Assembly: GCF_014193895.1 (NCBI RefSeq)
Contig: NZ_BLZR01000001.1
Coordinates: 2,170,001-2,234,000 of the forward strand
Length of the DNA: 64,000 nucleotides
Direction of reading: 5' to 3'
Source of the DNA: Clostridium fungisolvens
GTDB lineage: Bacteria > Bacillota > Clostridia > Clostridiales > Clostridiaceae
Made by a program: the position numbers and the translations under genes. Each line of letters begins with the position of its first letter. Position 1 is the stretch's first letter. The notes below the pieces were generated by a model. It was not told the origin of the DNA. It saw nothing but the letters and a program-made list of their open reading frames with translations, and did not search any database. Below are positions 54,953 to 62,677 of this stretch, piece after piece.

Positions 54953-55870
54953 TTGAAGAAGAAAAAAATATTAGTTATCGGAAGCTTGAATATGGATTGG
55001 GTGATACCCGTTAATCATATGCCTAAAGAAGGTGAAACAATATTAGCAGAAAGTTATATAGAAATTCCAGGAGGAAAAGGAGCAAACCAAGCTTTGGCTG
55101 TCAAAAGATTAGGTGGGAGTGTTACAATGCTTGGGATGGTAGGTGATGATACTATAGGTGAGAAACTAATATCAAACCTTGCAACAGAAAAAATAGATAC
55201 AACTAAGATAGAAGAAATTAAACAAATTAATTCTGGTTTAGCGTTAATATATGTAAGTAATTATGGATCAAATAGTATTGTAGTACTTCCAGGAGCAAAT
55301 TCTAGAGTTGATAAAAATTATATAGATAAAAACATAGATGTATTAAAAGACAGTGATATAATCGTGCTTCAAATGGAAATCCCAGAAGAAACTGTTTATT
55401 ATATAATAGAAAAAGCTCATGAAATGAATAAAATAATAATATTAAATCCAGCACCTGCACCAGAATATCTGAAGAATGAATTATATGATAAAATTGATTT
55501 CTTAACACCTAATGAAACAGAGCTAGAAAAATTAACAGGTATATTAGTAAACGATATTAATGGAGCAATAAAAGCTTCAAAAATACTTTTATCAAAAGGT
55601 ATAAGGAACATCATAGCTACATTAGGAGAGAATGGGGCTTTACTTGTAAACAAAGATACATGTGTTACTTTTAGAGCAGAAAAAGTAAAAGCTGTTGATA
55701 CAACGGCGGCAGGTGATTGTTTTAATGGAGCATTTGCAGTTGCCTTGGGTGAAGGATATAGTTTAGAACAAGCTATACAATTTGCAAACAAAGCTGCTTC
55801 AATTTCTGTTACCAGAAAAGGAGCGCAGCCTTCTATTCCATTTATAAATGAAATGAAAAGTGTTCTATAA
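54953..55870 (+). CDS. rbsK: Ribokinase (PfkB family)
   Basis: A 305-residue sugar kinase that phosphorylates ribose at O5. I favour TTG 54953 (MKKKKILVIGSLNMDWV), five to six bases after GAGGTGA; the ATG at 54923 has no site. PfkB signature 1 is GGKGANQALAVKRLGG (about residues 39-54). The anion hole and catalytic base are in DTTAAGDCFNGA (Asp about 248), as in ribokinases. No ribose transporter is adjacent. The PRPP synthetase about 2.3 kb upstream uses its product, a metabolic but not operonic link. Confidence 0.87.
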   Translation: MKKKKILVIGSLNMDWVIPVNHMPKEGETILAESYIEIPGGKGANQALAVKRLGGSVTMLGMVGDDTIGEKLISNLATEKIDTTKIEEIKQINSGLALIYVSNYGSNSIVVLPGANSRVDKNYIDKNIDVLKDSDIIVLQMEIPEETVYYIIEKAHEMNKIIILNPAPAPEYLKNELYDKIDFLTPNETELEKLTGILVNDINGAIKASKILLSKGIRNIIATLGENGALLVNKDTCVTFRAEKVKAVDTTAAGDCFNGAFAVALGEGYSLEQAIQFANKAASISVTRKGAQPSIPFINEMKSVL

Positions 55871-55941
55871 TTTATAAAAGATTTTAGAATTAGTTTAGAA
55901 TTATTTAATAATTTCTTTCAATTAATTTTATAATCAGCATG

Positions 55942-56005
55942 TACAATAAAGATGTACTATTTCAATATGGGAATAATATCTCAGGTTAGATGGTGCATCT
56001 TTGTA
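55942..56005. repeat. Repeat family A, short copy A4
   Basis: TACAATAAAGATGTAC pairs with GTGCATCTTTGTA across a reduced interior. The GATGTACTATTTC start matches GATGTACCACTTC of the full copies. It looks like a deletion derivative, about 57 bp before the efflux operon. Confidence 0.5.
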
Positions 56006-56061
56006 TAATGCTATGAAATTAATTATGGAATATATGTATGATTACATGGGAGGAATTTTGG

Positions 56062-57264
56062 ATGAAAAAGAAAGTAATAGCTATAGTATTAGTAGCAGTA
56101 GTAGTGGTTGGAGGATTAGGTTATGCTAGAAGTAGAAAAAATACAACACATTTTCTAAGCGTAAAAACTGCAAGCGTATCAACAGGTGATATTCAGTCAT
56201 ATCTTTCAACTACTGCAACTATAAAATCTAAGAATAGTAAAGATTATTATCCAATCCAAGGTAAAGTAAAAAAGGTAAATGTAAAAGTTGGAGATTCAGT
56301 AACAAAAGGACAAGTACTTGTGGAATTTGATGTAACCGATCCTAACATAAGTGTAAAGCAAGCTCAAATAAACTACGATAATGCTGTGTTAACTAAACAA
56401 ATGCAAGTTAATGCAAATAATGATGCAAAGAACAATATGGCTGATCTTGACAAGCAGATAGCAGATTTAAATAATCAGATTAATGAAGCTAAGAAAAATC
56501 CTCAAGATGTAACTAAAATACAATCATTACAACAACAACAATCAACTCTTCAATCTAAAAGAGATGCAGCAAAGATTCCTTATTCAGATGAACAGTTAAA
56601 GCAAGCAGATAATACTATATCTCTTCAAAAAATTGCATTAGATACAGCTAAAGATAATCTTTCAAAAAGTCAAAGTACAATTGTAGCAGATTTTGATGGA
56701 GTAGTGACTGCATTAAATGTTGCAGAAGGTGCAGCTACAGCAGCAGCAGCTCAACCAGCTATAACAATACAGGATGTGAACAATTTAAAGGCTGTAATGT
56801 CAGTTGGAAAGTTTGATGCTGCAAAGATTCAACTTGGACAAGAAGCAGTTATAAAAAGTGGAGATAAAAAACTAAAAGGTAAAGTTTCATTTATTGGACC
56901 TTCAGCTAAAACTACTGCATCTGCAACTGGAACTGAATCAACACTTCCAGTAGAAATAGACATATTAGATAAACCAGACGGTTTAAAGATCGATTTTGAC
57001 ACAGATGTAGATGTACTTCTTGGACAAGTAAATAATGTAATAAAAGTACCAGCCGAAAGTTTAAGAACTGATAAAAATGATAGAAACTATTTATATGTTG
57101 TAAGTGGTGGAAAAGCAGTGGAGAAAGAAGTAAAACTTGGACTTCAATCTGACATGGAGGCACAAGTAACTGAAGGGTTAAGCAATGGAGATAAGGTTAT
57201 TCTTAATCCAAGCTCAAGTGTTAAAGATGGGGTAACAGTAAAAGAAGCAGGTGATGGTAAGTAA
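56062..57264 (+). CDS. MacA-like periplasmic-adaptor-type subunit of an ABC exporter
   Basis: A 400-residue membrane-anchored adaptor. ATG 56062 follows GGGAGGA. One N-terminal helix (about 5-22), then a biotinyl-lipoyl-like half (GKVKKVNVKVGDSVTKGQVL), a coiled-coil hairpin (about 110-205, rich in Gln/Asn/Asp), the second lipoyl half (VADFDGVVTALNVAEG), a beta-barrel and a membrane-proximal domain. It is the first gene of a six-gene operon; its stop overlaps the ATPase start (TAATG). In Gram-positives such adaptors work with MacB-type ABC proteins in drug or peptide export. Confidence 0.88.
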   Translation: MKKKVIAIVLVAVVVVGGLGYARSRKNTTHFLSVKTASVSTGDIQSYLSTTATIKSKNSKDYYPIQGKVKKVNVKVGDSVTKGQVLVEFDVTDPNISVKQAQINYDNAVLTKQMQVNANNDAKNNMADLDKQIADLNNQINEAKKNPQDVTKIQSLQQQQSTLQSKRDAAKIPYSDEQLKQADNTISLQKIALDTAKDNLSKSQSTIVADFDGVVTALNVAEGAATAAAAQPAITIQDVNNLKAVMSVGKFDAAKIQLGQEAVIKSGDKKLKGKVSFIGPSAKTTASATGTESTLPVEIDILDKPDGLKIDFDTDVDVLLGQVNNVIKVPAESLRTDKNDRNYLYVVSGGKAVEKEVKLGLQSDMEAQVTEGLSNGDKVILNPSSSVKDGVTVKEAGDGK

Positions 57265-57956
57265 TGCTAGAGGTTAAAGATATAATTAAGAAGTATGTAA
57301 ACGGAGATATTAATTTTACAGCGCTTAAAGGTATAAACCTTAAAATTGAAAAAGGTGAATTTACTTCTATAATGGGGCCATCAGGCTCTGGAAAATCTAC
57401 CATGATGAACATAATCGGATGTTTAGATAGAATGGATAGTGGAACATATATTTTAAATGATCAAAATGTATCAAACCTTACGGATAAGGAATTGGCATTT
57501 ATCAGGAATAAAGAAATAGGGTTCGTTTTTCAGGCATTTAATCTGTTACCTAGAATGACAATCTTAGAAAATGTTGAACTTCCTATGGTATACGCAGGTG
57601 TACCTAAGAAGGTTAGAAGAGAAAAAGCTTTAGCCGCTCTTGGTAAGGTTGGTCTAGGAGACAGGGTAAAACATAAACCAAATGAAATATCGGGAGGACA
57701 AAAGCAGAGAGTTGCTATAGCTAGAGCAATAGTAAATACACCTGCAGTTATAATGGCTGACGAGCCTACAGGAAATCTGGATACTCAGTCTTCTATAGAA
57801 ATAATGAAAATATTCCAGGACTTAAATAACGAAGGTGCAACTGTGATAATGGTTACTCATGAACCAGATATAGCACAGCACACAAAAAGAGTAGTTAGGT
57901 TCAAGGATGGACTAATAGTTGATGACTACTTAGTGGAAAACAGAATAATTCTATAG
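57264..57956 (+). CDS. MacB-type ABC transporter ATP-binding protein
   Basis: A 230-residue ATPase. Walker A GPSGSGKST (about residues 37-45), Q-loop VFQAFNLLPRMT, signature ISGGQKQRVAIARAI, Walker B VIMADEPTGNLD and the switch His in MVTHEPDIA are all intact. The GNLD after Walker B places it in the MacB/LolD group that drives mechanotransmission exporters. It overlaps the adaptor gene and precedes the permease by 12 nt. Confidence 0.93.
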   Translation: MLEVKDIIKKYVNGDINFTALKGINLKIEKGEFTSIMGPSGSGKSTMMNIIGCLDRMDSGTYILNDQNVSNLTDKELAFIRNKEIGFVFQAFNLLPRMTILENVELPMVYAGVPKKVRREKALAALGKVGLGDRVKHKPNEISGGQKQRVAIARAIVNTPAVIMADEPTGNLDTQSSIEIMKIFQDLNNEGATVIMVTHEPDIAQHTKRVVRFKDGLIVDDYLVENRIIL

Positions 57957-57968
57957 GAGGTAAAACTA

Positions 57969-59195
57969 ATGAATATAATAAGCAGTTTACTAGAAAACTT
58001 TAAAATGGCTATCGATAGTATTATATCTAATAAAATGCGTTCTTTTCTAACAATGCTTGGTATAATAATAGGAATTAGTTCAGTAATAGCAATTATATCC
58101 TTAGGAGCTGGTGGACAGGAGTCTATAACAGGTGAGTTTGAAAAGCTTGGTTCGTCAACTGTAAATGTATCAACTGACACAACGAAAGCATCTGAGAGTG
58201 ATTTTATAACTTTTGAAGATATAAAACAAATAAAAAATAAAGTTGATACAGCAAGATATGTTGCTCCAAGTGTATCTAAAAATGGAGTTGCTATTTCTGA
58301 CACAAGTAATAAAAGAGCAAGTATAACTGGAACTAATACTGACGGATTTATAATACAAAACACTGAGTTCTTGTATGGAAGAGCTTTTAATGAAAGAGAA
58401 TATACAGAAGGTAAAAATGTAGTTATAATTGACGAAGACTCTGCAAATGACTTGTTCGGTTATACAGACGTTACAGGAAAGAGTATTAAAATTGGGTCTG
58501 CGAAATCTCCAATAAAAGCTACTATAATAGGGGTTACTGTTTCACCTTTTGGATCTACTTTTAAAAATATGGGAAGAAATCAAAGACCAGGTATATTCTA
58601 TGTACCTGCTACATTACTACAAAATATGTACTCTAATGAATTCTCTATTGATAAGATAAGCATAATGGCTTCTGATAAAGATGCTTTGGAGGAAACTGGT
58701 AATAGTGCAAAAAACGTATTAGAAAGTAGACATAATAACAGAGGAAAAGATATTTATACTGCTCAAGGAGCATTAAGTCAGCTTGAACAAATAAATAATG
58801 TTCTTGGAATATTTACTACCTTTATAGGTGCAGTTGCTGCTATATCACTTATTGTAGGCGGTATTGGAGTAATGAATATAATGTTAGTTTCAGTAACTGA
58901 AAGAACTAGGGAAATAGGTATAAGAAAAGCGATTGGTGCAACAACTAACAAGATACTTCTGCAATTTTTGACTGAGTCAGTTATAATTTCTCTTATAGGG
59001 GGAATCATAGGATTGTTTTTAGGAATAGTAGGCGCTTATGCAATAGGAAGTTTTGCAAATATTACACCTTCTTTATCAATATCTGCAATCATAGGAGTTA
59101 TAGCATTCTCTTCAGCTGTTGGAATTTTCTTTGGGATATACCCTGCTAGAAAAGCTGCTAAACTCGATCCTATTGAAGCATTAAGATATGAGTAA
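57969..59195 (+). CDS. MacB-type ABC transporter permease
   Basis: A 408-residue permease with four helices. It has helix 1 (about 20-40, MRSFLTMLGIIIGISSVIAI), a large extracytoplasmic domain (about 45-275), then three helices (about 280-400) with the FtsX-like end (VTERTREIGIRKAIGAT, ARKAAKLDPIEALRYE). The TGGT... external domain is of MacB_PCD type. Partner of the adaptor and ATPase before it. GGAGG precedes the ATG. Confidence 0.92.
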   Translation: MNIISSLLENFKMAIDSIISNKMRSFLTMLGIIIGISSVIAIISLGAGGQESITGEFEKLGSSTVNVSTDTTKASESDFITFEDIKQIKNKVDTARYVAPSVSKNGVAISDTSNKRASITGTNTDGFIIQNTEFLYGRAFNEREYTEGKNVVIIDEDSANDLFGYTDVTGKSIKIGSAKSPIKATIIGVTVSPFGSTFKNMGRNQRPGIFYVPATLLQNMYSNEFSIDKISIMASDKDALEETGNSAKNVLESRHNNRGKDIYTAQGALSQLEQINNVLGIFTTFIGAVAAISLIVGGIGVMNIMLVSVTERTREIGIRKAIGATTNKILLQFLTESVIISLIGGIIGLFLGIVGAYAIGSFANITPSLSISAIIGVIAFSSAVGIFFGIYPARKAAKLDPIEALRYE

Positions 59196-59221
59196 ACTTT
59201 ATTAAATAGGGGTGAATTTAT

Positions 59222-59800
59222 ATGAAATTCGTAAATAAACTTACTATGACCAGATTGGTTTTAGCAACTATCTTTTTAGTATTTATGGCTATAAAGGGAA
59301 TACCATATCGCAGGAGTATTGCTACAGTGGTGTTTATTGCGGCTACCATGATAGATGTATTTTATGAGAACTTTATTAATAAAGAGAATAAATCAGACAA
59401 ATTAGTTGTTTTAATAAATTCATTGATTGATAAAGTTCTTGTTACGACTGCTTTGATCTATTTAGTTGAAACAAGTGTAATTCCTAGTTTTGTAGCTGTG
59501 ACTATTATATCGGTAGAGTTTGCTATCGGTGGTCTTGTATCAATAGGTAATAGTGATGGTCTTTTACTTGCAAAAAGCACTTTGGAAAAAGTAAAAACTG
59601 TTTTCCAGATGAGCTCTATAATAATATTACTTTCAAAAATGAGTATTGATCATAATTTTCATAAAGTAAAAGAATATGTAGCAAATAGCTTTATTGGTGT
59701 AATACCTTACATGGCATTGTATATCGCGCTTTTAGTAACAGTTATATATGCAGTTGATTATTTCTTTAAAAATAGGCAATTTATTAATATTGATAGATAA
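59222..59800 (+). CDS. Degenerate CDP-alcohol phosphatidyltransferase (PgsA-like pseudoenzyme)
   Basis: A 192-residue membrane protein. It aligns throughout with phosphatidylglycerophosphate synthase: start VNKLTMTRLVLATIF, central LIDKVLVTTALIYLVE, later STLEKVKTVFQM. The family motif D-x2-D-G-x2-A-R-x8-G-x3-D-x3-D falls at residues 45-70 with exact spacing. It reads Asp45, Tyr48, Glu49, Ile52, Asn53, Val62, Asn66, Asp70: only two of eight signature residues remain. Catalysis is therefore very unlikely. It sits between the exporter permease (26 nt) and the sensor kinase (17 nt), so a binding or sensing role for phospholipid in this operon is inferred. Confidence 0.75.
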   Translation: MKFVNKLTMTRLVLATIFLVFMAIKGIPYRRSIATVVFIAATMIDVFYENFINKENKSDKLVVLINSLIDKVLVTTALIYLVETSVIPSFVAVTIISVEFAIGGLVSIGNSDGLLLAKSTLEKVKTVFQMSSIIILLSKMSIDHNFHKVKEYVANSFIGVIPYMALYIALLVTVIYAVDYFFKNRQFINIDR

Positions 59801-59817
59801 ATGAAAGGAGGGATTTC

Positions 59818-61260
59818 GTGTATATAAAAAGGAAACTGAAGTTGACATATGTAATGATTCTTATTACTTCATTTTTACTTTTGATATGTTTAAGTAATGT
59901 ATTTATTGCATTAACAGAAAGCAATTCTAAATATGATCTAACAGGCAAGCTCGGAAAAGGAAACTTTGCATTTTTTACTGAACTTGTAACTGAGAATAAT
60001 AAATTACTACAAAAAGTAAATAGTGAAGTTTTGACTAATCCTGATAACTTTTTAAATCATGATTATCTCCTCCAACTAGAAAATAGTTCAAATATGAAAT
60101 ATACTGGAATAGTAACTTTAATTAACGACAAAATTGACTATTCTTCAAATTTTATACGAAAAGACTTGAGTGAAGATGCATTAACTTCTTTTAATTCAAA
60201 TTCTAACGATCAGTTTAAAAAGAAGATTATAATATTATGGAAACAAGACTTTACGACAAGCAATAAAGATAAAGGTAGCATCTACTATATAATAGACATA
60301 GACAGCTACAAAAAATTATTTAAGCAAAATGTTTTAATAGTTATGGTATTAATCCTAATTATATTAATGGCTACTAACGGTATAATAACTTATTTTGTGT
60401 CCAAAAGTATTGTTAAGCCTTTAAAAGAGTTAGATAAAGGTGCAGGCGAGATTCTAAAGGGAAATTTGAATTATAAGCTAGACATTGACTCTAAAGATGA
60501 AATAGGAGAAGTTGCAGAAACTTTTGAGGAAATGAGATTGAGACTTAAAGAATCTTTAGAAATTCAAAATCAGTACGAAGAAAATCGTAAAGAACTGATT
60601 GCAAGTATATCTCATGATTTGAAAACTCCCATAACATCTATAAAGGGTTATATTGAAGGAATTAAAGACGGGGTAGCTGACACTCCAGACAAGATGGAGA
60701 AGTACGTAAATACAATTTTGACAAAAGCAAATTACATGGATAGTTTGATAAATGATTTATTCTTATATTCAAAACTAGAATTGAATAAGGAACCTTTTAA
60801 ATTTCAAACTGTTGATATGAATATTTATATTCAAGATTGTGTTGAAGAAATAAGTTTTGATCTTGATCAATCGAAAGTTGAATTGATAGCGGATGTTCCA
60901 CAAAAACCTACTTTGATTGATATAGATGTACAAAAATTAAAAAGAGCTATTATGAATATAGTAGAAAACTCTATAAAGTACAGAACTGACAATAAGCTTA
61001 TAATAAATATAGTTGTTAAGTCAAATAATGATTTGGTGATTGTTGAAATACGAGATAATGGAAAAGGAATTCCAAAGGAAGCATTACCTTATATTTTTGA
61101 AAGATTTTATAGAGCAGACACTTCTAGAGAAACAGTTATTGGTGGAAGTGGTCTAGGTCTTGCAATAGCAAAAAAAATTATGGATGAACATAGTGGGAAA
61201 ATAGCAGTAAGTAGTGAATTGAACAAGGGAACATCTATATTTCTTAGTTTTAAAAAATAA
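59818..61260 (+). CDS. Sensor histidine kinase with extracytoplasmic domain
   Basis: A 480-residue kinase starting at GTG 59818 after AAAGGAGGG. Helix 1 (about 9-31), an external domain of about 140 residues with no family I recognise, helix 2 (about 172-194), HAMP (about 195-248), phospho-acceptor His266 in SISHDLKTPITS, N-box NIVENSIKY and G-boxes DNGKGIPKE and GLGLAIAKKI. It is related to the kinase at 15014 in the cytoplasmic part but not in the sensor. It is operon-linked to the MacAB-type exporter, a usual arrangement for sensing what is exported. Confidence 0.92.
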   Translation: MYIKRKLKLTYVMILITSFLLLICLSNVFIALTESNSKYDLTGKLGKGNFAFFTELVTENNKLLQKVNSEVLTNPDNFLNHDYLLQLENSSNMKYTGIVTLINDKIDYSSNFIRKDLSEDALTSFNSNSNDQFKKKIIILWKQDFTTSNKDKGSIYYIIDIDSYKKLFKQNVLIVMVLILIILMATNGIITYFVSKSIVKPLKELDKGAGEILKGNLNYKLDIDSKDEIGEVAETFEEMRLRLKESLEIQNQYEENRKELIASISHDLKTPITSIKGYIEGIKDGVADTPDKMEKYVNTILTKANYMDSLINDLFLYSKLELNKEPFKFQTVDMNIYIQDCVEEISFDLDQSKVELIADVPQKPTLIDIDVQKLKRAIMNIVENSIKYRTDNKLIINIVVKSNNDLVIVEIRDNGKGIPKEALPYIFERFYRADTSRETVIGGSGLGLAIAKKIMDEHSGKIAVSSELNKGTSIFLSFKK

Positions 61261-61306
61261 AGTAATGACATATTTATAATTTTAATATCTAGGTAGGTGA
61301 GATTTA

Positions 61307-61999
61307 ATGCAAAAAGTATTGATAATTGAAGATGATGTTAGTATTGCTGATCTTGAAATGGATTATTTGCAAATCAATGGCTTTGAGGTTGATATTGAAA
61401 ATAATGGGGATAACGGATTAGCAAAGGCTTTAAATGAAGACTATAATTTAATAATTTTAGATCTCATGCTTCCTGGTATAGGAGGATTTGAAATATGTAA
61501 AAAGATTCGTGCAGAAAAAGAAATTCCTATAATCATTGTATCTGCTAAGAAGGAAGATGTTGATAAAATGAGAGGATTAGGGCTTGGTGCTGATGATTAT
61601 ATGACAAAGCCATTTAGTCCTAATGAAATGGTTGCTAGAGTTAAGGCTCATATCTCAAGATACGAAAGATTAAAAAGCGGTAATAGTATAATAAACAAAG
61701 AAATAATAGAAGTTAGAGGAATCTCTGTAGATAAAACAGCTAGGAAGGTATATGTTAATGGTAAAGAAATAGAGTTTACATCAAAAGAATATGAACTTCT
61801 AATTTTACTTTTAAATAATCCAAATAGAGTTTTTTCAAAAGAAGAATTATATGAAAGAATCTGGGGCTTAGATCCTGTTGGTGGTATAGCAACAGTAACA
61901 GTTCATGTAAGAAGATTAAGAGAAAAAATAGAGTTTGATCCATCAAATCCCGAGTATATTGAAACTATATGGGGGATTGGATATAGATTTACTCTATAG
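61307..61999 (+). CDS. OmpR-family response regulator
   Basis: A 230-residue regulator: acidic pocket EDD at about 8-10, phospho-acceptor Asp52 in LDLMLPG, Lys in MTKPFSP, and a winged helix (FTSKEYELLILLLNNPN to WGIGYRFT). The last gene of the operon, partner of the kinase 46 nt upstream. Its receiver is clearly similar to the regulator at 16227. It probably activates its own operon. Confidence 0.93.
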   Translation: MQKVLIIEDDVSIADLEMDYLQINGFEVDIENNGDNGLAKALNEDYNLIILDLMLPGIGGFEICKKIRAEKEIPIIIVSAKKEDVDKMRGLGLGADDYMTKPFSPNEMVARVKAHISRYERLKSGNSIINKEIIEVRGISVDKTARKVYVNGKEIEFTSKEYELLILLLNNPNRVFSKEELYERIWGLDPVGGIATVTVHVRRLREKIEFDPSNPEYIETIWGIGYRFTL

Positions 62000-62009
62000 G
62001 TTATTTCTG

Positions 62010-62047
62010 AAAAGAAGTGAGCAAAATGTTTGTCACTTCTTTTTTTC
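62010..62047 (+). terminator. Intrinsic terminator of the efflux/two-component operon
   Basis: AAAAGAAGTGA / TCACTTCTTTT stem with a 12-nt loop and a long T tail. Confidence 0.88.
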
Positions 62048-62228
62048 TGTTTTATTGTAAAAATTTATAATCTTCATAAATGATTTTATTAAGTTCTTAT
62101 TGTTATAACCGATAAATATATATTACAAAAAACATCAAAATACGACAAAAATATAGTGTTGTATACTTCTATTTAGATAATATTTATTTAATTAGCTAAA
62201 TTTTATATCATCAGAAGGGAGAATATCA

Positions 62229-62624
62229 ATGTTTCTATGGTCTTCAAAATATGAAACAGGATCAAGTTTTATAGACGATAATCATAAAAAATTGTTTGAA
62301 ATCGGATATGATGTATTAGCATTCATGCAATCAGAAAGAAATGAAGTTAATACAAGTTATTTTAAAAATGTGCTTAAAGATTTTATGACATATGCAAAAT
62401 TTAATTTTTCTATTGAGGAAGATTATATGTCGGAGATTGAGTATACAGGATTCGTGAGCCACAAACAAGAGCATTATTTTTTTATTAAAAGATTATGTTA
62501 TTATGATTTTGATGAAATTATTACAAATAAGGAAAGCTTACAAAAGTTGTTTGAATTTATATATTCATGGTTAGATCAACACATAATTTCAGAAGATCTA
62601 AAGCTTTTTAAAAAACAACTTTAA
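62229..62624 (+). CDS. Bacteriohemerythrin with one substituted iron ligand
   Basis: A 131-residue four-helix protein that in its family binds O2 at a di-iron site. Compared with the usual seven ligands it has His19, Glu63, His78, His82, His118 and Asp123, but Asn59 where His begins the H-x-x-x-E motif (NFSIEED instead of HFxxEE). Loss of this ligand may change or weaken the di-iron site. GAAGGGAG precedes the ATG. It lies 53 nt before a large sensor gene, with which it may be co-transcribed. Confidence 0.85.
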   Translation: MFLWSSKYETGSSFIDDNHKKLFEIGYDVLAFMQSERNEVNTSYFKNVLKDFMTYAKFNFSIEEDYMSEIEYTGFVSHKQEHYFFIKRLCYYDFDEIITNKESLQKLFEFIYSWLDQHIISEDLKLFKKQL

Positions 62625-62677
62625 ATATAATGTTAAGTCGATGTAAAGTTTAAAATTACTTTGCAGGGAGTCGTGAT

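Noticed and set aside
59222..59800. Annotation as an active phosphatidylglycerophosphate synthase
   Set aside because: Overall similarity supports the fold, but six of eight signature residues are absent, so an active-enzyme call would be misleading.
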